Origin: AP-15 sp963781215
GTDB lineage: Bacteria; Pseudomonadota; Alphaproteobacteria; ATCC43930; CGMCC-115725
Direction: 5' to 3'
DNA: 64,000 nucleotides
NCBI GenBank assembly: GCA_963781215.1
Contig: CAWAFE010000031.1
Location: 34,600-98,599 of the forward strand
This document shows, one piece after another, positions 34,918 through 44,585 of this stretch. The notes beneath the pieces were generated by a model, which made no database searches, was not told the origin of the DNA, and saw only the letters and a program-made list of their open reading frames with translations. Each line of letters begins with the position of its first letter. Position 1 is the first letter of the stretch. The position numbers and the translations under genes were made by a program.

Positions 34918-36408
34918 TCACGCCGGCGCCGCCGCCAGCACGCCCGCGACCGCGCGCCGCCACCCGGCATAACGCTCCTCGCGCTCGGCCGGCGCCATCT
35001 GCGGCAGAAAGCGCCGCTCGGGCTGGCGGCGTGCCGCCATCGTGCCGGGGTCGGGGTAGACGCCGCGCATCAGGCCGGCGGCATAGGCGGCACCCCAGGC
35101 CGTCGTTTCTACCAAAGCCGGGCGCTCGACGGCGGCCGGCAGGATGTCGGCGAGAAACTGCATCGTCCAGTCGCTGGCGGCCATGCCGCCATCGACGCGC
35201 AGGGCCGAAACCGCGATCCCGGCGTCCGCCGCCATCGCCTCGATGAGATCGCGGGTCTGGTGGCCGACCGCTTCGAGGGCGGCGCGCGCGATCTCCGGGA
35301 GGCCGCATTCCGCCGTCAGCCCGATCAGGGCGCCGCGCGCCTGCGGCGCCCAATAGGGCGCGCCGAGCCCGGCAAATCCCGGCACCAGATAAAGCCGCTG
35401 GCGCGGGTCGGCGCGGGCGGCGAGTGCCGCCGTCTCCGCCGCGGCGGCGATGATGCCGAGCCGGTCGCGCAGCCATTGCACCGCAGCGCCGGCGACAAAA
35501 ATGCTGCCTTCTAGCGCATAGGCCGTCTCGCCGCCGAGCCGGTAGGCGATCGTCGTTAGCAGGCGATGGCGCGAGCGCACCGCTGCGGTGCCGATGTTGA
35601 GGAGGGCGAAGGCGCCGGTGCCGTAGGTCGATTTGATCATCCCAGGCGTAAAACAGCCGTGGCCGATCAGCGCCGCCTGCTGGTCGCCGGCCATCGCCGC
35701 GATCGGGACCGCGGCACCGAGCAGTTCCGGTACGGCCGTGCCGAAATCGGCGCCGGTATCGAGCACCTCGGGCAGGATCGCCGCCGGGATGTCGAGCGCG
35801 TCGAGGAGTTCGCTGTCCCAGGCGAGACGGTCGATGTCGTAGAGCATCGTGCGCGCGGCATTGGTCATATCAGTCGCGTGGCGCCTCCCGCCCGAGAGCC
35901 GCCACAGCAGAAAGCTGTCGATCGTGCCGAACGCGATCTCGCCGGCCTCGGCGCGGCGGCGCAGCCCCGGCAGGTTGTCGAGCAGCCAGCGGATCTTGGA
36001 AGCGGAAAAATAGGGGTCGACCACGAGCCCGGTGCGCGCGGCGACCAGATCTGCGAGCCCTTCCGTCCGCCAGCGCGCGCACAGATCGGCGGTGCGCCGG
36101 TCCTGCCAGACGATCGCGTTGTGCACGGGGCGGCCGGTGGTGCGCTCCCACAACAGCGTCGTCTCGCGCTGGTTGGCGATGCCGATCGCGGCGATCGGGC
36201 CATCGGCGCCGGCCGCCGCCTCGCGGCAGGTCTCGGCCACACCCCGCCAGATCTCCTCGGGGTCGTGCTCGACCCAGCCCGGCCGCGGGTAGAGCTGGGC
36301 GAGCTCGATCTGGGCGCTGCTCCTGACATCGCCCTGCGCGTCGAACAGCATCGCCCGCGTGCTGGTCGTCCCCTGGTCGATCGCCAGAATGTAAGGCGGC
36401 TTGGTCAT
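34918..36408 (-). CDS. glpK: Glycerol kinase
   Basis: A FGGY-family kinase of 496 residues that makes glycerol 3-phosphate from ATP and glycerol. The N-terminal phosphate loop is ILAIDQGTTSTRAM, and the glycerol-site elements GIANQRETTLLWERTTG and IVWQDRRT are present. The signature-2 region STYGTGAFALLNIG is followed by the adenosine-site GLGAPYW and RVDGGMAASD. The start is ATG 36408 (MTKPPYILAIDQG); the upstream frame to 36468 is not conserved. No glpF or glpD gene is adjacent. It is divergent from the MetE-like gene. Confidence 0.94.
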   Translation of the reverse strand: MTKPPYILAIDQGTTSTRAMLFDAQGDVRSSAQIELAQLYPRPGWVEHDPEEIWRGVAETCREAAAGADGPIAAIGIANQRETTLLWERTTGRPVHNAIVWQDRRTADLCARWRTEGLADLVAARTGLVVDPYFSASKIRWLLDNLPGLRRRAEAGEIAFGTIDSFLLWRLSGGRRHATDMTNAARTMLYDIDRLAWDSELLDALDIPAAILPEVLDTGADFGTAVPELLGAAVPIAAMAGDQQAALIGHGCFTPGMIKSTYGTGAFALLNIGTAAVRSRHRLLTTIAYRLGGETAYALEGSIFVAGAAVQWLRDRLGIIAAAAETAALAARADPRQRLYLVPGFAGLGAPYWAPQARGALIGLTAECGLPEIARAALEAVGHQTRDLIEAMAADAGIAVSALRVDGGMAASDWTMQFLADILPAAVERPALVETTAWGAAYAAGLMRGVYPDPGTMAARRQPERRFLPQMAPAEREERYAGWRRAVAGVLAAAPA

Positions 36409-36599
36409 CTGTCCGTTGCAACGAGGGATGGCAAGTATCGTTGCCTTGGCAGCGGCGATGCAACCCATCGCAATCCACCAGTCCGTCGAGAGGAGCGAGC
36501 GGAGGAATGCTCAGCCGAGCCGCCAATCGGGCGCGATGTCTTCGACCTGGTGGGTAATTGGCGCTAGGCTGCCCGTTCGCGATCACGCGGGAGGCGGGC

Positions 36600-37775
36600 A
36601 TGAAGCGGAGCACGGAGCGTATCCTGACGACCCATGTCGGCAGCCTGCCGCGGCCGCCCGATCTCCTGGCGATGATCCAGGCGAAGGAGCGGGGCGGGGC
36701 GTTCGACCCGGCGCTCTTCGCCGGCCGCGTCGAGAGCGCCGTCGCCGAAATCGTCGGCAGGCAGGCGGCGAGCGGCATCGACATCCTCGCCGACGGCGAG
36801 ATGGGGCGGTTCGGCTTCATCCCCTATGTCAACGAACGCCTCGCCGGCATCGAGCCGCGCCAGAGCACGGGCGGTGCGAGCGGCTGGTCGCGGTCGCGCG
36901 AATACCTGGCCTTCCCCGAATATTACCAATGGGCCTCGCAGATGCCGGGGGCGGCCGGCCGGGCGCCGCCGACCAGATGGGTGTGCACCGGCCCGGTTGC
37001 CTACCGCGGCCATCAGGCCTTGCAGCGGGACATCGACAATTTGAAGGGGGCGCTCGCCGGCGTCGCCTGCGAGGAAGCCTTTATGCCGGCGGTGTCGCCG
37101 ACCAACCTCGCCAATTGGAACGGCAACGAGCACTACAGCACCGACGAGGAGTTCCGCGCGGCACTCGCCGAGGCGCTGCACGAGGAATACAAGGCGATCG
37201 TAGACGCCGGCCTGATCCTGCAGATAGACGATCCGCAACTGGCGAGCCATTGGGCGATGCATCCGGAGATCGACCTCGCCCAATGCCGCAAATGGGCGGG
37301 CGCCAGCGTCGAGCTGTTGAACCACGCCTTGCGCGGTATCCCGCCGGAGCGGGTCCGCTACCACACCTGCTACAGCATCAACATGGGGCCCCGCGTCCAC
37401 GACATCGAGCTCCGGCACATCGTCGACATCATGCTCGAGGTGCGGGCCGGCGCCTATTCGTTCGAGGCCGGCAACCCGCGGCACGAGCACGAATGGCGGG
37501 TGTGGGAGACGGCGAAACTGCCGGAGGGAAAAGTGCTGATCCCCGGCGTCATCACCCATGCCTCCAACCTCGTCGAGCATCCGGAGGCGATCGCCCAGCG
37601 CATCGGGCGGTTTGCCGCCGTCGTCGGCCGTGAGAACGTAATCGCCGGCGCCGATTGCGGCTTCGCCAGCTTTTCCACGTCGTGCGAAGTCCATCCGAGC
37701 GTCGTCTGGGCCAAGCTCGCCGCCCTGGCGGAAGGCGCCCGACTCGCAACCCACGAATTGTGGGGCAGGGCCTGA
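36600..37775 (+). CDS. Cobalamin-independent methionine synthase-like protein (MetE C-terminal family)
   Basis: A 391-residue protein containing only the zinc-bearing C-terminal barrel of MetE. It opens TTHVGSLPRPPDLL, the usual start of the family, and has DGEMGRFGFIPYV. Zinc ligands are likely the His and Cys of YHTCYS, the Glu of FEAGN and the Cys of GADCGF. Standalone barrels of this kind transfer methyl groups to thiols. Full MetE needs an N-terminal barrel for folate polyglutamate, so the methyl donor here is uncertain. The ATG at 36600 has a GGGAGGCGGG ribosome site. Confidence 0.87.
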   Translation: MKRSTERILTTHVGSLPRPPDLLAMIQAKERGGAFDPALFAGRVESAVAEIVGRQAASGIDILADGEMGRFGFIPYVNERLAGIEPRQSTGGASGWSRSREYLAFPEYYQWASQMPGAAGRAPPTRWVCTGPVAYRGHQALQRDIDNLKGALAGVACEEAFMPAVSPTNLANWNGNEHYSTDEEFRAALAEALHEEYKAIVDAGLILQIDDPQLASHWAMHPEIDLAQCRKWAGASVELLNHALRGIPPERVRYHTCYSINMGPRVHDIELRHIVDIMLEVRAGAYSFEAGNPRHEHEWRVWETAKLPEGKVLIPGVITHASNLVEHPEAIAQRIGRFAAVVGRENVIAGADCGFASFSTSCEVHPSVVWAKLAALAEGARLATHELWGRA

Positions 37776-37890
37776 ACTGCCTGGTGAGCAGCGGCCTTCT
37801 CGGCGTTTGTGGAAGGCTTGACCCCCTCAACGGGCGAGCCTAATAGCTGACCGCTCACGGCATTCCGGCGCTGCTCCGTGGAGACCCGGC

Positions 37891-40800
37891 ATGAGGTGCC
37901 CTCGATGTGGCGCCGACAGTCCGCTCGGCATGCGGTTTTGCGGGCAGTGCGGCGCGCCGCTCGAGGCCGGCTGCCCGGCATGCGGCGCCACCAACCCGCC
38001 CGACCATAAATTCTGCGGCCATTGCGGGTCGCCGCTCGACGGCGCGCTGATCGAGCCCGGCTCGCCAACGCCCGATGCGCCCGAGCCCTCCACCCGTGGA
38101 GGACCCGGCGCCGCAAGCGCGCGGCCCGCCGAGATGCGGCAGGTTACGCTGTTTTTTTGCGACATCGTGAACTCCACGCCGATGACCGAACGTCTCGGGT
38201 CCGAGGCGATGCGCGACCTTGTTCACGCGTTTCTCGATACGAGCATTGCCGAGGTACGCCGTTACGGCGGCACGGCGCCGCAATTCACCGGCGACGGTTT
38301 CCTGGCGCTGTTCGGAGCCCCGCTCACCCACGAAGACCATGTCCGGCGCGCGCTCTTGGCGGCCCTCGCCATTCAACGTGCTCTGGCCGCCGGCGCTGCC
38401 GATCGCGGCGGACTGGACCTGCCGGTGCGGATCGGCGTCCACACCGGGCCGGTGGTCTTTGGGCCACTCGGCGACAAGGTAGCCCTGGACTATACGGTGA
38501 TCGGCGATACCGCCAATATCGCCGCGCGGCTGCAGCAGGCGGCCGAGCCGGGGACGATTGTGGTCAGCGAGGCGGTCGGCCGGTCGGCGGAGGGCTATGC
38601 CCGCCTGGAGCCGGTCGGTCCGTTTGTCGTCAAGGGTAAGGCCGAGCCGATCGCGGCTTTTCGGCTGCTCGATGTCTCGCATCGGCGCTCTGGGTTGCGC
38701 GAGGCGCCATCGCCGCGCTCGGCGAGCTTTGTCGATCGCGACAGCGAGCTCGGGATCCTCCGCAATTTCCTGCGGCAGGTCGAAGCCGGGCATGGTCAGG
38801 CGGTCGGCCTCGTTGGCGAGCCCGGCATCGGCAAGTCGCGGCTCTTGACCGAGTTCCACCGGGAGCTCGCCGGGAGCCGGGTGACCTGGGTCGAGGGCCG
38901 CTGCCTGTCCTACGGGACCGGCATCCCTTACGTGCTGGCGCTCGATCTCCTGCGCAGCCATTGCGGCATCGTCGAGACCGACCCGCCCGAGAGGGTGGCC
39001 GAGAAGGTCCGCTCGGGGCTGCGCGAGGTCGGGATGGATCCGGAGGAGGCCGCCCCGGTCCTGCTCCATCTGTTAGACATCAAGGGCGCCGCTGCGGCCC
39101 CCGGCCTGTCGAACCCCGAGGCGGTCAAAGCCAAGGCCTTCGAAACCTTTCACCAGCTCGTCGCCAGGGCCTCGCTCCGGCGGCCCATGGTGCTGGTGCT
39201 CGAAGACCTCCACTGGGTCGACCGGATATCGGAAGAGCTGATCGGCTTCCTCGCGGAAAATTTCCGCGAGATCCGAATTCTGCTGGTGGCGACCTATCGC
39301 CCCGGCTACCGGCCCCCCTGGATCGAAAAGTCATATGCCGCGCAGATCCCGCTGCCGCCGTTGTCAGCGGACGACAGCGCGCAAGTCGTGCGTTCGGTGC
39401 TTCGGGTCGAGGACCTCGTCGACCTGGTGACCCGGGAGATCGTCGCCAAGGCCGACGGCAATCCGCTGTTCCTTGAGCAGCTGGCATTGCACGCCGGCGA
39501 GGCGAAAGATTTTCGAGCCGAATTGATGGTGCCGGGGACGATCCACGACGTCGTCATGGCGCGCATCGACCGGCTGCCGGACGACACGAAACGGGCTTTG
39601 CAGACGGCCGCCGTCATCGGCCGGGAATTTCCGCTGCGCATTCTCGACGGCGTGTGGAAGGGGCCGGGCTCGCTCGAAGATCGCCTGCGCGAGCTGGTCC
39701 GGTCCGAATTCATCTACGAGCGGGTCGAGGCCGAGGGCTCTGTCTATGTCTTTCGCCACGCGCTGACGCAGGAAACCGCCTATGGCAGCCTCCTGGAGCG
39801 GCATCGCCGCGTCCATCACGGCGCCGTCGGCCGCGCCATCGAGGGCCTCTACCGCGGCCGGGCCGACGAGGTCGCGGAATTGCTGGCATTGCATTTTGGT
39901 CGCAGCGACGAGGCGGAAACCTCGGTCGATTATGCGATCCTCGCCGCCGAAAAATCGCAGCGGCGCTGGGCCAACGCCGAAGCAGTCACTTATTTCAGCG
40001 ACGCGCTCGGCCGGCTCGACCTCTTGCCCGACACCGAAGCCAACCGGCTGCGCCGGATCGATGCCGTGATCAAGCAGGCCGAGGTCAGGTTCGCCCTCGG
40101 CCAGCACGCCGAGCACATTGAATCCCTCGACCGGATCCGCGGCTTTGTCGACGAGACACAAGACCCGCGCCGCCGCGCCACCTGGCACTACTGGCGCGGG
40201 TTCTTGCACAGCCTGACCGGCGGTCGGCCGGAGATCGCGATAGACCATTGCAACACCGCCGCGACGCTCGCCGCGGCAGCCGGCTTGGACGAGGTCAAGG
40301 CGTTCGCCGAATCCTGCCTGGCTCAGATCTACCTGATCACCGGCCGGTTGCGCGAAGCGATAGAGGCAGGCGACCGTGCCCTCGCCACCTTCGAGTCGCT
40401 GAGCAATCTGTGGTGGGCGGGACGCACGATCTCGCATCTCAGCCCGGCGGCGATCTCGCTCGGCGAGTGGGACACCGGCCTCGGCTATTGCCGCAAAGCC
40501 CTCGATTACGGCGCCACCCTCAAGGATCTACGGCTCAGGGTGGTCGGCTTGTGGCGGATGGGTGCCACCTATATCCAGCAGGGCGATCCGCAACGAGGCA
40601 TCGATTGTTGCGACGAGGCGTTGGCCCTCGGTCCCCTGCCGTACGACGCGGTGATGACGAAAGCCGTGCACGGTTACGGCGAGGTTAGAGCGGGCCGGGC
40701 CGACGCCGGGGTGGCCGAGCTCGCCGAGGCCGTCGCCTGGTTCGAGAGCTCGCAGCTGCGCTACACTCGTCAGCGCTTTGCCCTCTGGCTCGCCGAGGGT

Positions 40801-41205
40801 CAGCTTTGCCGCGGCGACCGGACCGCCGCTTCCTCTTTGCTGGAGGACGTATCGGAGACGAGCCGTAGGATGGGCTACCTCCACTACGAGGGGCTGGCGC
40901 ATTGGCTGCTGGGCGAGAGCCTGGCGCCCGACGCCCCTGTCGACGCCGAGCCCCACATCGAGGCCGCGATGGAGATCCTCGGGCGGATCGGCGCACGCAA
41001 CGACCTCGCACGCGCGATGATGACGCGCGCGGCACTGCGCCAGGCCGCCGGCGACACGGCCGCCGCCCGCGATCTCTTGACCGAAGCCGGCGCCATCTTC
41101 CGGGCGCTCGGCACCCTCGACGAGCCCGCCCGTGTCGACGCCGCTCGCGCCGCCCTCGATCGCGGCGCGCCGATCGGCCTGCTGGCGGGCGGGAATTTTG
41201 ATTGA
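37891..41205 (+). CDS. Zinc-ribbon / class III cyclase / AAA-ATPase / TPR regulator
   Basis: A 1104-residue multi-domain protein. Two tandem zinc ribbons use C3, C6, C17, C20 and C28, C31, C42, C45. A class III nucleotide cyclase domain (about 82-245) has metal aspartates D91 and D135 and the VIGDTANIAARL catalytic helix. The base-selecting Lys position holds Gln131 (QFTGDG), a common variant in this subfamily. A STAND/AAA-type ATPase follows, with Walker A GEPGIGKSR (Lys315) and Walker B LVLEDLHWVD. The rest (about 640-1100) is TPR repeats. Such proteins probably link nucleotide signalling to ATPase-driven assembly, and whether the cyclase is active is unknown. Start ATG 37891. Confidence 0.88.
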   Translation: MRCPRCGADSPLGMRFCGQCGAPLEAGCPACGATNPPDHKFCGHCGSPLDGALIEPGSPTPDAPEPSTRGGPGAASARPAEMRQVTLFFCDIVNSTPMTERLGSEAMRDLVHAFLDTSIAEVRRYGGTAPQFTGDGFLALFGAPLTHEDHVRRALLAALAIQRALAAGAADRGGLDLPVRIGVHTGPVVFGPLGDKVALDYTVIGDTANIAARLQQAAEPGTIVVSEAVGRSAEGYARLEPVGPFVVKGKAEPIAAFRLLDVSHRRSGLREAPSPRSASFVDRDSELGILRNFLRQVEAGHGQAVGLVGEPGIGKSRLLTEFHRELAGSRVTWVEGRCLSYGTGIPYVLALDLLRSHCGIVETDPPERVAEKVRSGLREVGMDPEEAAPVLLHLLDIKGAAAAPGLSNPEAVKAKAFETFHQLVARASLRRPMVLVLEDLHWVDRISEELIGFLAENFREIRILLVATYRPGYRPPWIEKSYAAQIPLPPLSADDSAQVVRSVLRVEDLVDLVTREIVAKADGNPLFLEQLALHAGEAKDFRAELMVPGTIHDVVMARIDRLPDDTKRALQTAAVIGREFPLRILDGVWKGPGSLEDRLRELVRSEFIYERVEAEGSVYVFRHALTQETAYGSLLERHRRVHHGAVGRAIEGLYRGRADEVAELLALHFGRSDEAETSVDYAILAAEKSQRRWANAEAVTYFSDALGRLDLLPDTEANRLRRIDAVIKQAEVRFALGQHAEHIESLDRIRGFVDETQDPRRRATWHYWRGFLHSLTGGRPEIAIDHCNTAATLAAAAGLDEVKAFAESCLAQIYLITGRLREAIEAGDRALATFESLSNLWWAGRTISHLSPAAISLGEWDTGLGYCRKALDYGATLKDLRLRVVGLWRMGATYIQQGDPQRGIDCCDEALALGPLPYDAVMTKAVHGYGEVRAGRADAGVAELAEAVAWFESSQLRYTRQRFALWLAEGQLCRGDRTAASSLLEDVSETSRRMGYLHYEGLAHWLLGESLAPDAPVDAEPHIEAAMEILGRIGARNDLARAMMTRAALRQAAGDTAAARDLLTEAGAIFRALGTLDEPARVDAARAALDRGAPIGLLAGGNFD

Positions 41206-41294
41206 AGCGACGAAAGACGACCCTATAATTCGCCTGAAGGTTAGCCCCCGATCTGCGAGGAGATCGGAGGGGCGCACGTTTGGGGAGGCCGGCC

Positions 41295-42490
41295 ATGAAG
41301 CGAAGCGCATTCGTCGTCGCTGCCGTCGTGACGGCCATTGCCTGCGCCGCCCCAGCCGTTGCCGCCACCTGTGGCGATGGAACCTCATTTCTCGACAAGG
41401 TGTATATTCTGAAGCCGCCGTTTCGCCCCGACATCTATGGTGTCGGCTACAAACGCCCGGAAGATAACGGGCAGCTCGAAAAGCAAAGCCAGATCGCACA
41501 AGACCTGCAGGCGGCGTTCGACGCGGCACCCCCGTTTTTCGCGACCGGTTGTGCGCGCTGACCAAGGTTTACATCAATCCGACCGGCTGCGCCAATGGCG
41601 ATCCCTATCACTGCACTCTACCCGCCCAGCAGGCGCTCGACAATTCTTGGGGCTATCGGGAACGTCTGGATCAAGTAAATCAAGTCGGAGGGCCGCCCTA
41701 TCAAAAATATATCGCTACATCGGCGGGACTGTGGAAGAACGGAGGTCAGGCCCCAGCTTTCGCTCGGTTCGAGACCGTGTTGCTTCAGACCCTGCTGGGG
41801 TGGAACGCCGCGAGCTATAGCTCAGCCGTTCCCAATACGCCGGCAATGGCCGTCCTCGCGGTGCTCGCCCATGAATACGGGCATGTGCTCTGGTACGATA
41901 CGTTCAACCCCAATCACATCCTCAATTTTTTTGAAGAACCGCCCGGCTTATGCCCCAATGGGGCGTCCTTTTTCAAAGGCCAGTGGAAGGGGCTGACCCA
42001 GACGGATATTCAGCCGCCGAAATGGCGCACTTTCAGAGCCTCGCAGAATGCACGTCCGAGCGACGATGCTTCGATCGGAAACCCGCAATCGCCGCTGGCG
42101 GGGACGCTGCTCTACGACGCGCAGAGGCACGACGCGCCTAATACGACGAGAAAACTGCGCCAGCTGTTCAAAAATCCGGGGCGTTGGCCGAGCCTGTTTG
42201 CGGCTTTTGCGCCGGACGAGGATTTCGTCGAGACCTTCAAGTTCTATGTGCTGCTGCAACTGGACCGCAACGACAAACCGACCAGCCTGACGTCCCTGCA
42301 GCTCCAGATGCCGGACGGGACGACGGCGAACGTGCCGTCGGACTACGCTGGCGGCGCGGCGGGTTCGAGGCCCGTTCTGCACCGCAAGATGCGGTGCTTT
42401 ATGCGGTTGTTTTCCACCGCCTTGAGTTCTAGCTCCGTCTCCGAGGCAAAAACGTTAGAGGCGGCGAATAAAGTCTGCTGGCCTATCTAA
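41295..42490 (+). pseudogene. Exported HExxH metalloprotease-like protein, one apparent frameshift (tandem copy 1)
   Basis: ATG 41295, with a GGGGAGG ribosome site, opens a signal peptide (MKRSAFVVAAVVTAIACAAP, then AVAA). The frame stops at 41561. The neighbouring frame, entered near 41549, continues the protein (LCALTKVYINPTGC) in register with the paralog 3' to it. One missing base in the TT run there would restore the frame. The second part has HEYGH (41870-41884) followed by VLWYDTF, and a downstream PDEDFVETFKFYVL that could give the third ligand. This is a zincin-like layout, but I know no named family that matches. About 398 residues if restored. Confidence 0.72.
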
Positions 42491-42574
42491 AGTTCAGGCC
42501 GAGCCTGAAGCGGGGATCGCGCTCCGGTAGATCGATTGCACCGGACAGCGATCACGGCGGTTGGGAGAACGTTG

Positions 42575-43807
42575 ATGAAGCCCAGTGCGCTGATCGCGAT
42601 CATCGGCATCGCCACCTCGGCTCTGTTCGCGTGCGTCCAGCCCCCGCCGCCTGGTCCCCCGCCGCCGCCTGGTGCGAAAATAGCGGCGGGGCCGCTCTGC
42701 ACCTCCGTGGGCGGCATCACCACGCTGAAGATCTCCGTTCTGACGCCGGGCTTCAATCCCATGGATTACTACCCGGCCGATCCCAACAGCACCCCGGCCG
42801 GCTACAACGGTCCACCTATAGACGACACGGTTTCGGTTGCCAATTCCGCAATGGCCGACGACTTCAGCAAAGCCTTCGCCATCGCCCCGCCATTCTTCCA
42901 GACGCAACTCTGCAATCTGGACGGTGTGTTCATTGACCCGACCGGCTGCTCGGGCTTTGGAAACTCGAATGTCTGCACCGATCTCCAAGGAAATCGCCTC
43001 GGCAATTCTCAAATAATTTCCGCATCATGGGGCTTCCGGGAGACGCCACCGCTATTTCCGCAGCAAAGCTCGTTCCCGCTGGGGCACCCCAGCAGATACA
43101 TCGCCATTTCCGCCGGACCGTGGTATCAGCAAAACATCCATGCCCCTGTTTACCACACCTACGCGCAAAGGCTCTTAAACAGCCTGCTGCCGTGGACGAT
43201 CAGTCCGCAGCCGACGTATGGGAACGCCAATCCCGGGGCGGATATATCGGCGATGTCGGTGCTCGCGGCCCTGGCCCATGAGTTCGGCCACGTGCTCTGG
43301 TACGATACGTTTCGCCCCGCCGGCAGCTTTGGCAGCTGGCCTTGGAATTTCGATCTGCAAACCTTCTGCCACGGCAAATTCTTCAACGCGTCCTGGCGAA
43401 GGAACAATGTGGATCCGCCGCCGCCTTGGCGTCAATTTGGCGACGTACAAAACTCGCATGTATCTGGCGATACAAGTATGATAGATATATTTGTAGCTTT
43501 ACTAAGAAAGCAGAGACCAGCAGGAGAGTTTCTGTTTAATATTTACAGACCGGGCGACCCTTGGGCGAGCCCGTTCGCCGCATTCTCGCCCGACGAGGAT
43601 TTCATCGAAACCTTCAAATTCTATGTTCTGGCTAACGCGACCGGCACTGAGGTGGGTGGCGCGGCTCATGCGCTCTCGTCCTTACCGATCGCGATTACCG
43701 GCAATTATTATCACACCGCCAATATCCCCAATGATTATGCCGGAGCGCGGAAGGCGAACCTCAAGATCAAGACCGCCTGCATCCAGAACGCGTTTGATCC
43801 ACCATAG
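42575..43807 (+). CDS. Exported HExxH metalloprotease-like protein (tandem copy 2)
   Basis: A 410-residue paralog of the gene 85 bp upstream. The ATG at 42575 (GGGAG ribosome site) starts a signal segment ending LFAC, a possible lipobox, and is followed by a Pro-rich stretch (VQPPPPGPPPPPGA). The conserved segments shared with copy 1 are APPFF, IDPTGC, YIAISAGPW, the zinc motif HEFGH (235-239) with VLWYDTF, and SPDEDFIETFKFYVL (339-353). The Glu of the last motif is a candidate third ligand. The protein is probably anchored in the inner or outer membrane and faces the periplasm or outside. It converges with tfuA, whose stop is 13 bp away. Function unknown. Confidence 0.75.
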   Translation: MKPSALIAIIGIATSALFACVQPPPPGPPPPPGAKIAAGPLCTSVGGITTLKISVLTPGFNPMDYYPADPNSTPAGYNGPPIDDTVSVANSAMADDFSKAFAIAPPFFQTQLCNLDGVFIDPTGCSGFGNSNVCTDLQGNRLGNSQIISASWGFRETPPLFPQQSSFPLGHPSRYIAISAGPWYQQNIHAPVYHTYAQRLLNSLLPWTISPQPTYGNANPGADISAMSVLAALAHEFGHVLWYDTFRPAGSFGSWPWNFDLQTFCHGKFFNASWRRNNVDPPPPWRQFGDVQNSHVSGDTSMIDIFVALLRKQRPAGEFLFNIYRPGDPWASPFAAFSPDEDFIETFKFYVLANATGTEVGGAAHALSSLPIAITGNYYHTANIPNDYAGARKANLKIKTACIQNAFDPP

Positions 43808-43820
43808 CTCGAAATTCCTC

Positions 43821-44585
43821 TTAGACAGACCGGGGCGCCAACTCTTCATCTGATCCCGCCGCACTACGGCGGCACGCTATCTCCCACGCGGCGGTGCGGG
43901 CGAAGTCGTAGCCTACCCGGAGCGGCGATACGCCGAGCGCGAGATGCCGGCGAACGGCATCAAGCATTGCCAGCGCATCATCGGCCTTCAGATCTCTCCT
44001 TCCGGCGGAGAGCGAAGCCGCCAGCGCCCGCAGCGGCGTACCGGTGAGGCCTTGCCCGCTCAAGGCGCGCAGCATCGCCGGATAGGTGCGATCCTTGTAG
44101 AACATCGCCTTGGCGATCTGCGTCAGCGCCGCCGCCGTCGATGGCTCGAGCACGCCGTCGCGCACCGCCGCGGCGAGGGTGGCGCGGATGTTGACCATCG
44201 CCTCGGTGAGGGCGGGATAGCCGAGCTCCTCGGGGCCGTGCAGCACCGCGACCTCGTCGTCGTCTTCGAGGATGCCGTCGCGGAAGGCTTGGTAGATTTG
44301 TCCGACGCCCTTCATGCCGAACGGGGCGAGCTCGGCGGCGCGCAAGGCGCCGATGCTGGCGCTGCCGTAGACGTGGATGCCCTCGGCCATGGCCCACAGG
44401 ATTTCTTTATGCCACACCGTCGGCGTCACCTCGAAATAGCCGTCGACGATGCCGATGATCGCCGGGCGGGCGAGTGCGGCCCGGTAGACGTCGCCCTGCC
44501 GCACCGGCGGCCGCCAGTCGAGCGCCGGGTCGCAGGGCCGCAAGCTCGGCGGCAATGAAGGCCCGACGAAGACGACCGCGTTCAT
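43821..44585 (-). CDS. tfuA: TfuA-like protein (YcaO partner)
   Basis: A 254-residue TfuA-family protein, named from trifolitoxin biosynthesis. It has the FVGPSL opening and the core YGSASIGALRAAELAPFGMKG, which is the family hallmark. TfuA works with YcaO enzymes to put sulfur into peptide backbones, giving thioamides in thioviridamide-type peptides and in methyl-CoM reductase. Its ATG overlaps the YcaO stop (ATGA, 44582-44585), so the pair is coupled. No precursor-peptide gene is recognised downstream of it. Confidence 0.9.
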   Translation of the reverse strand: MNAVVFVGPSLPPSLRPCDPALDWRPPVRQGDVYRAALARPAIIGIVDGYFEVTPTVWHKEILWAMAEGIHVYGSASIGALRAAELAPFGMKGVGQIYQAFRDGILEDDDEVAVLHGPEELGYPALTEAMVNIRATLAAAVRDGVLEPSTAAALTQIAKAMFYKDRTYPAMLRALSGQGLTGTPLRALAASLSAGRRDLKADDALAMLDAVRRHLALGVSPLRVGYDFARTAAWEIACRRSAAGSDEELAPRSV

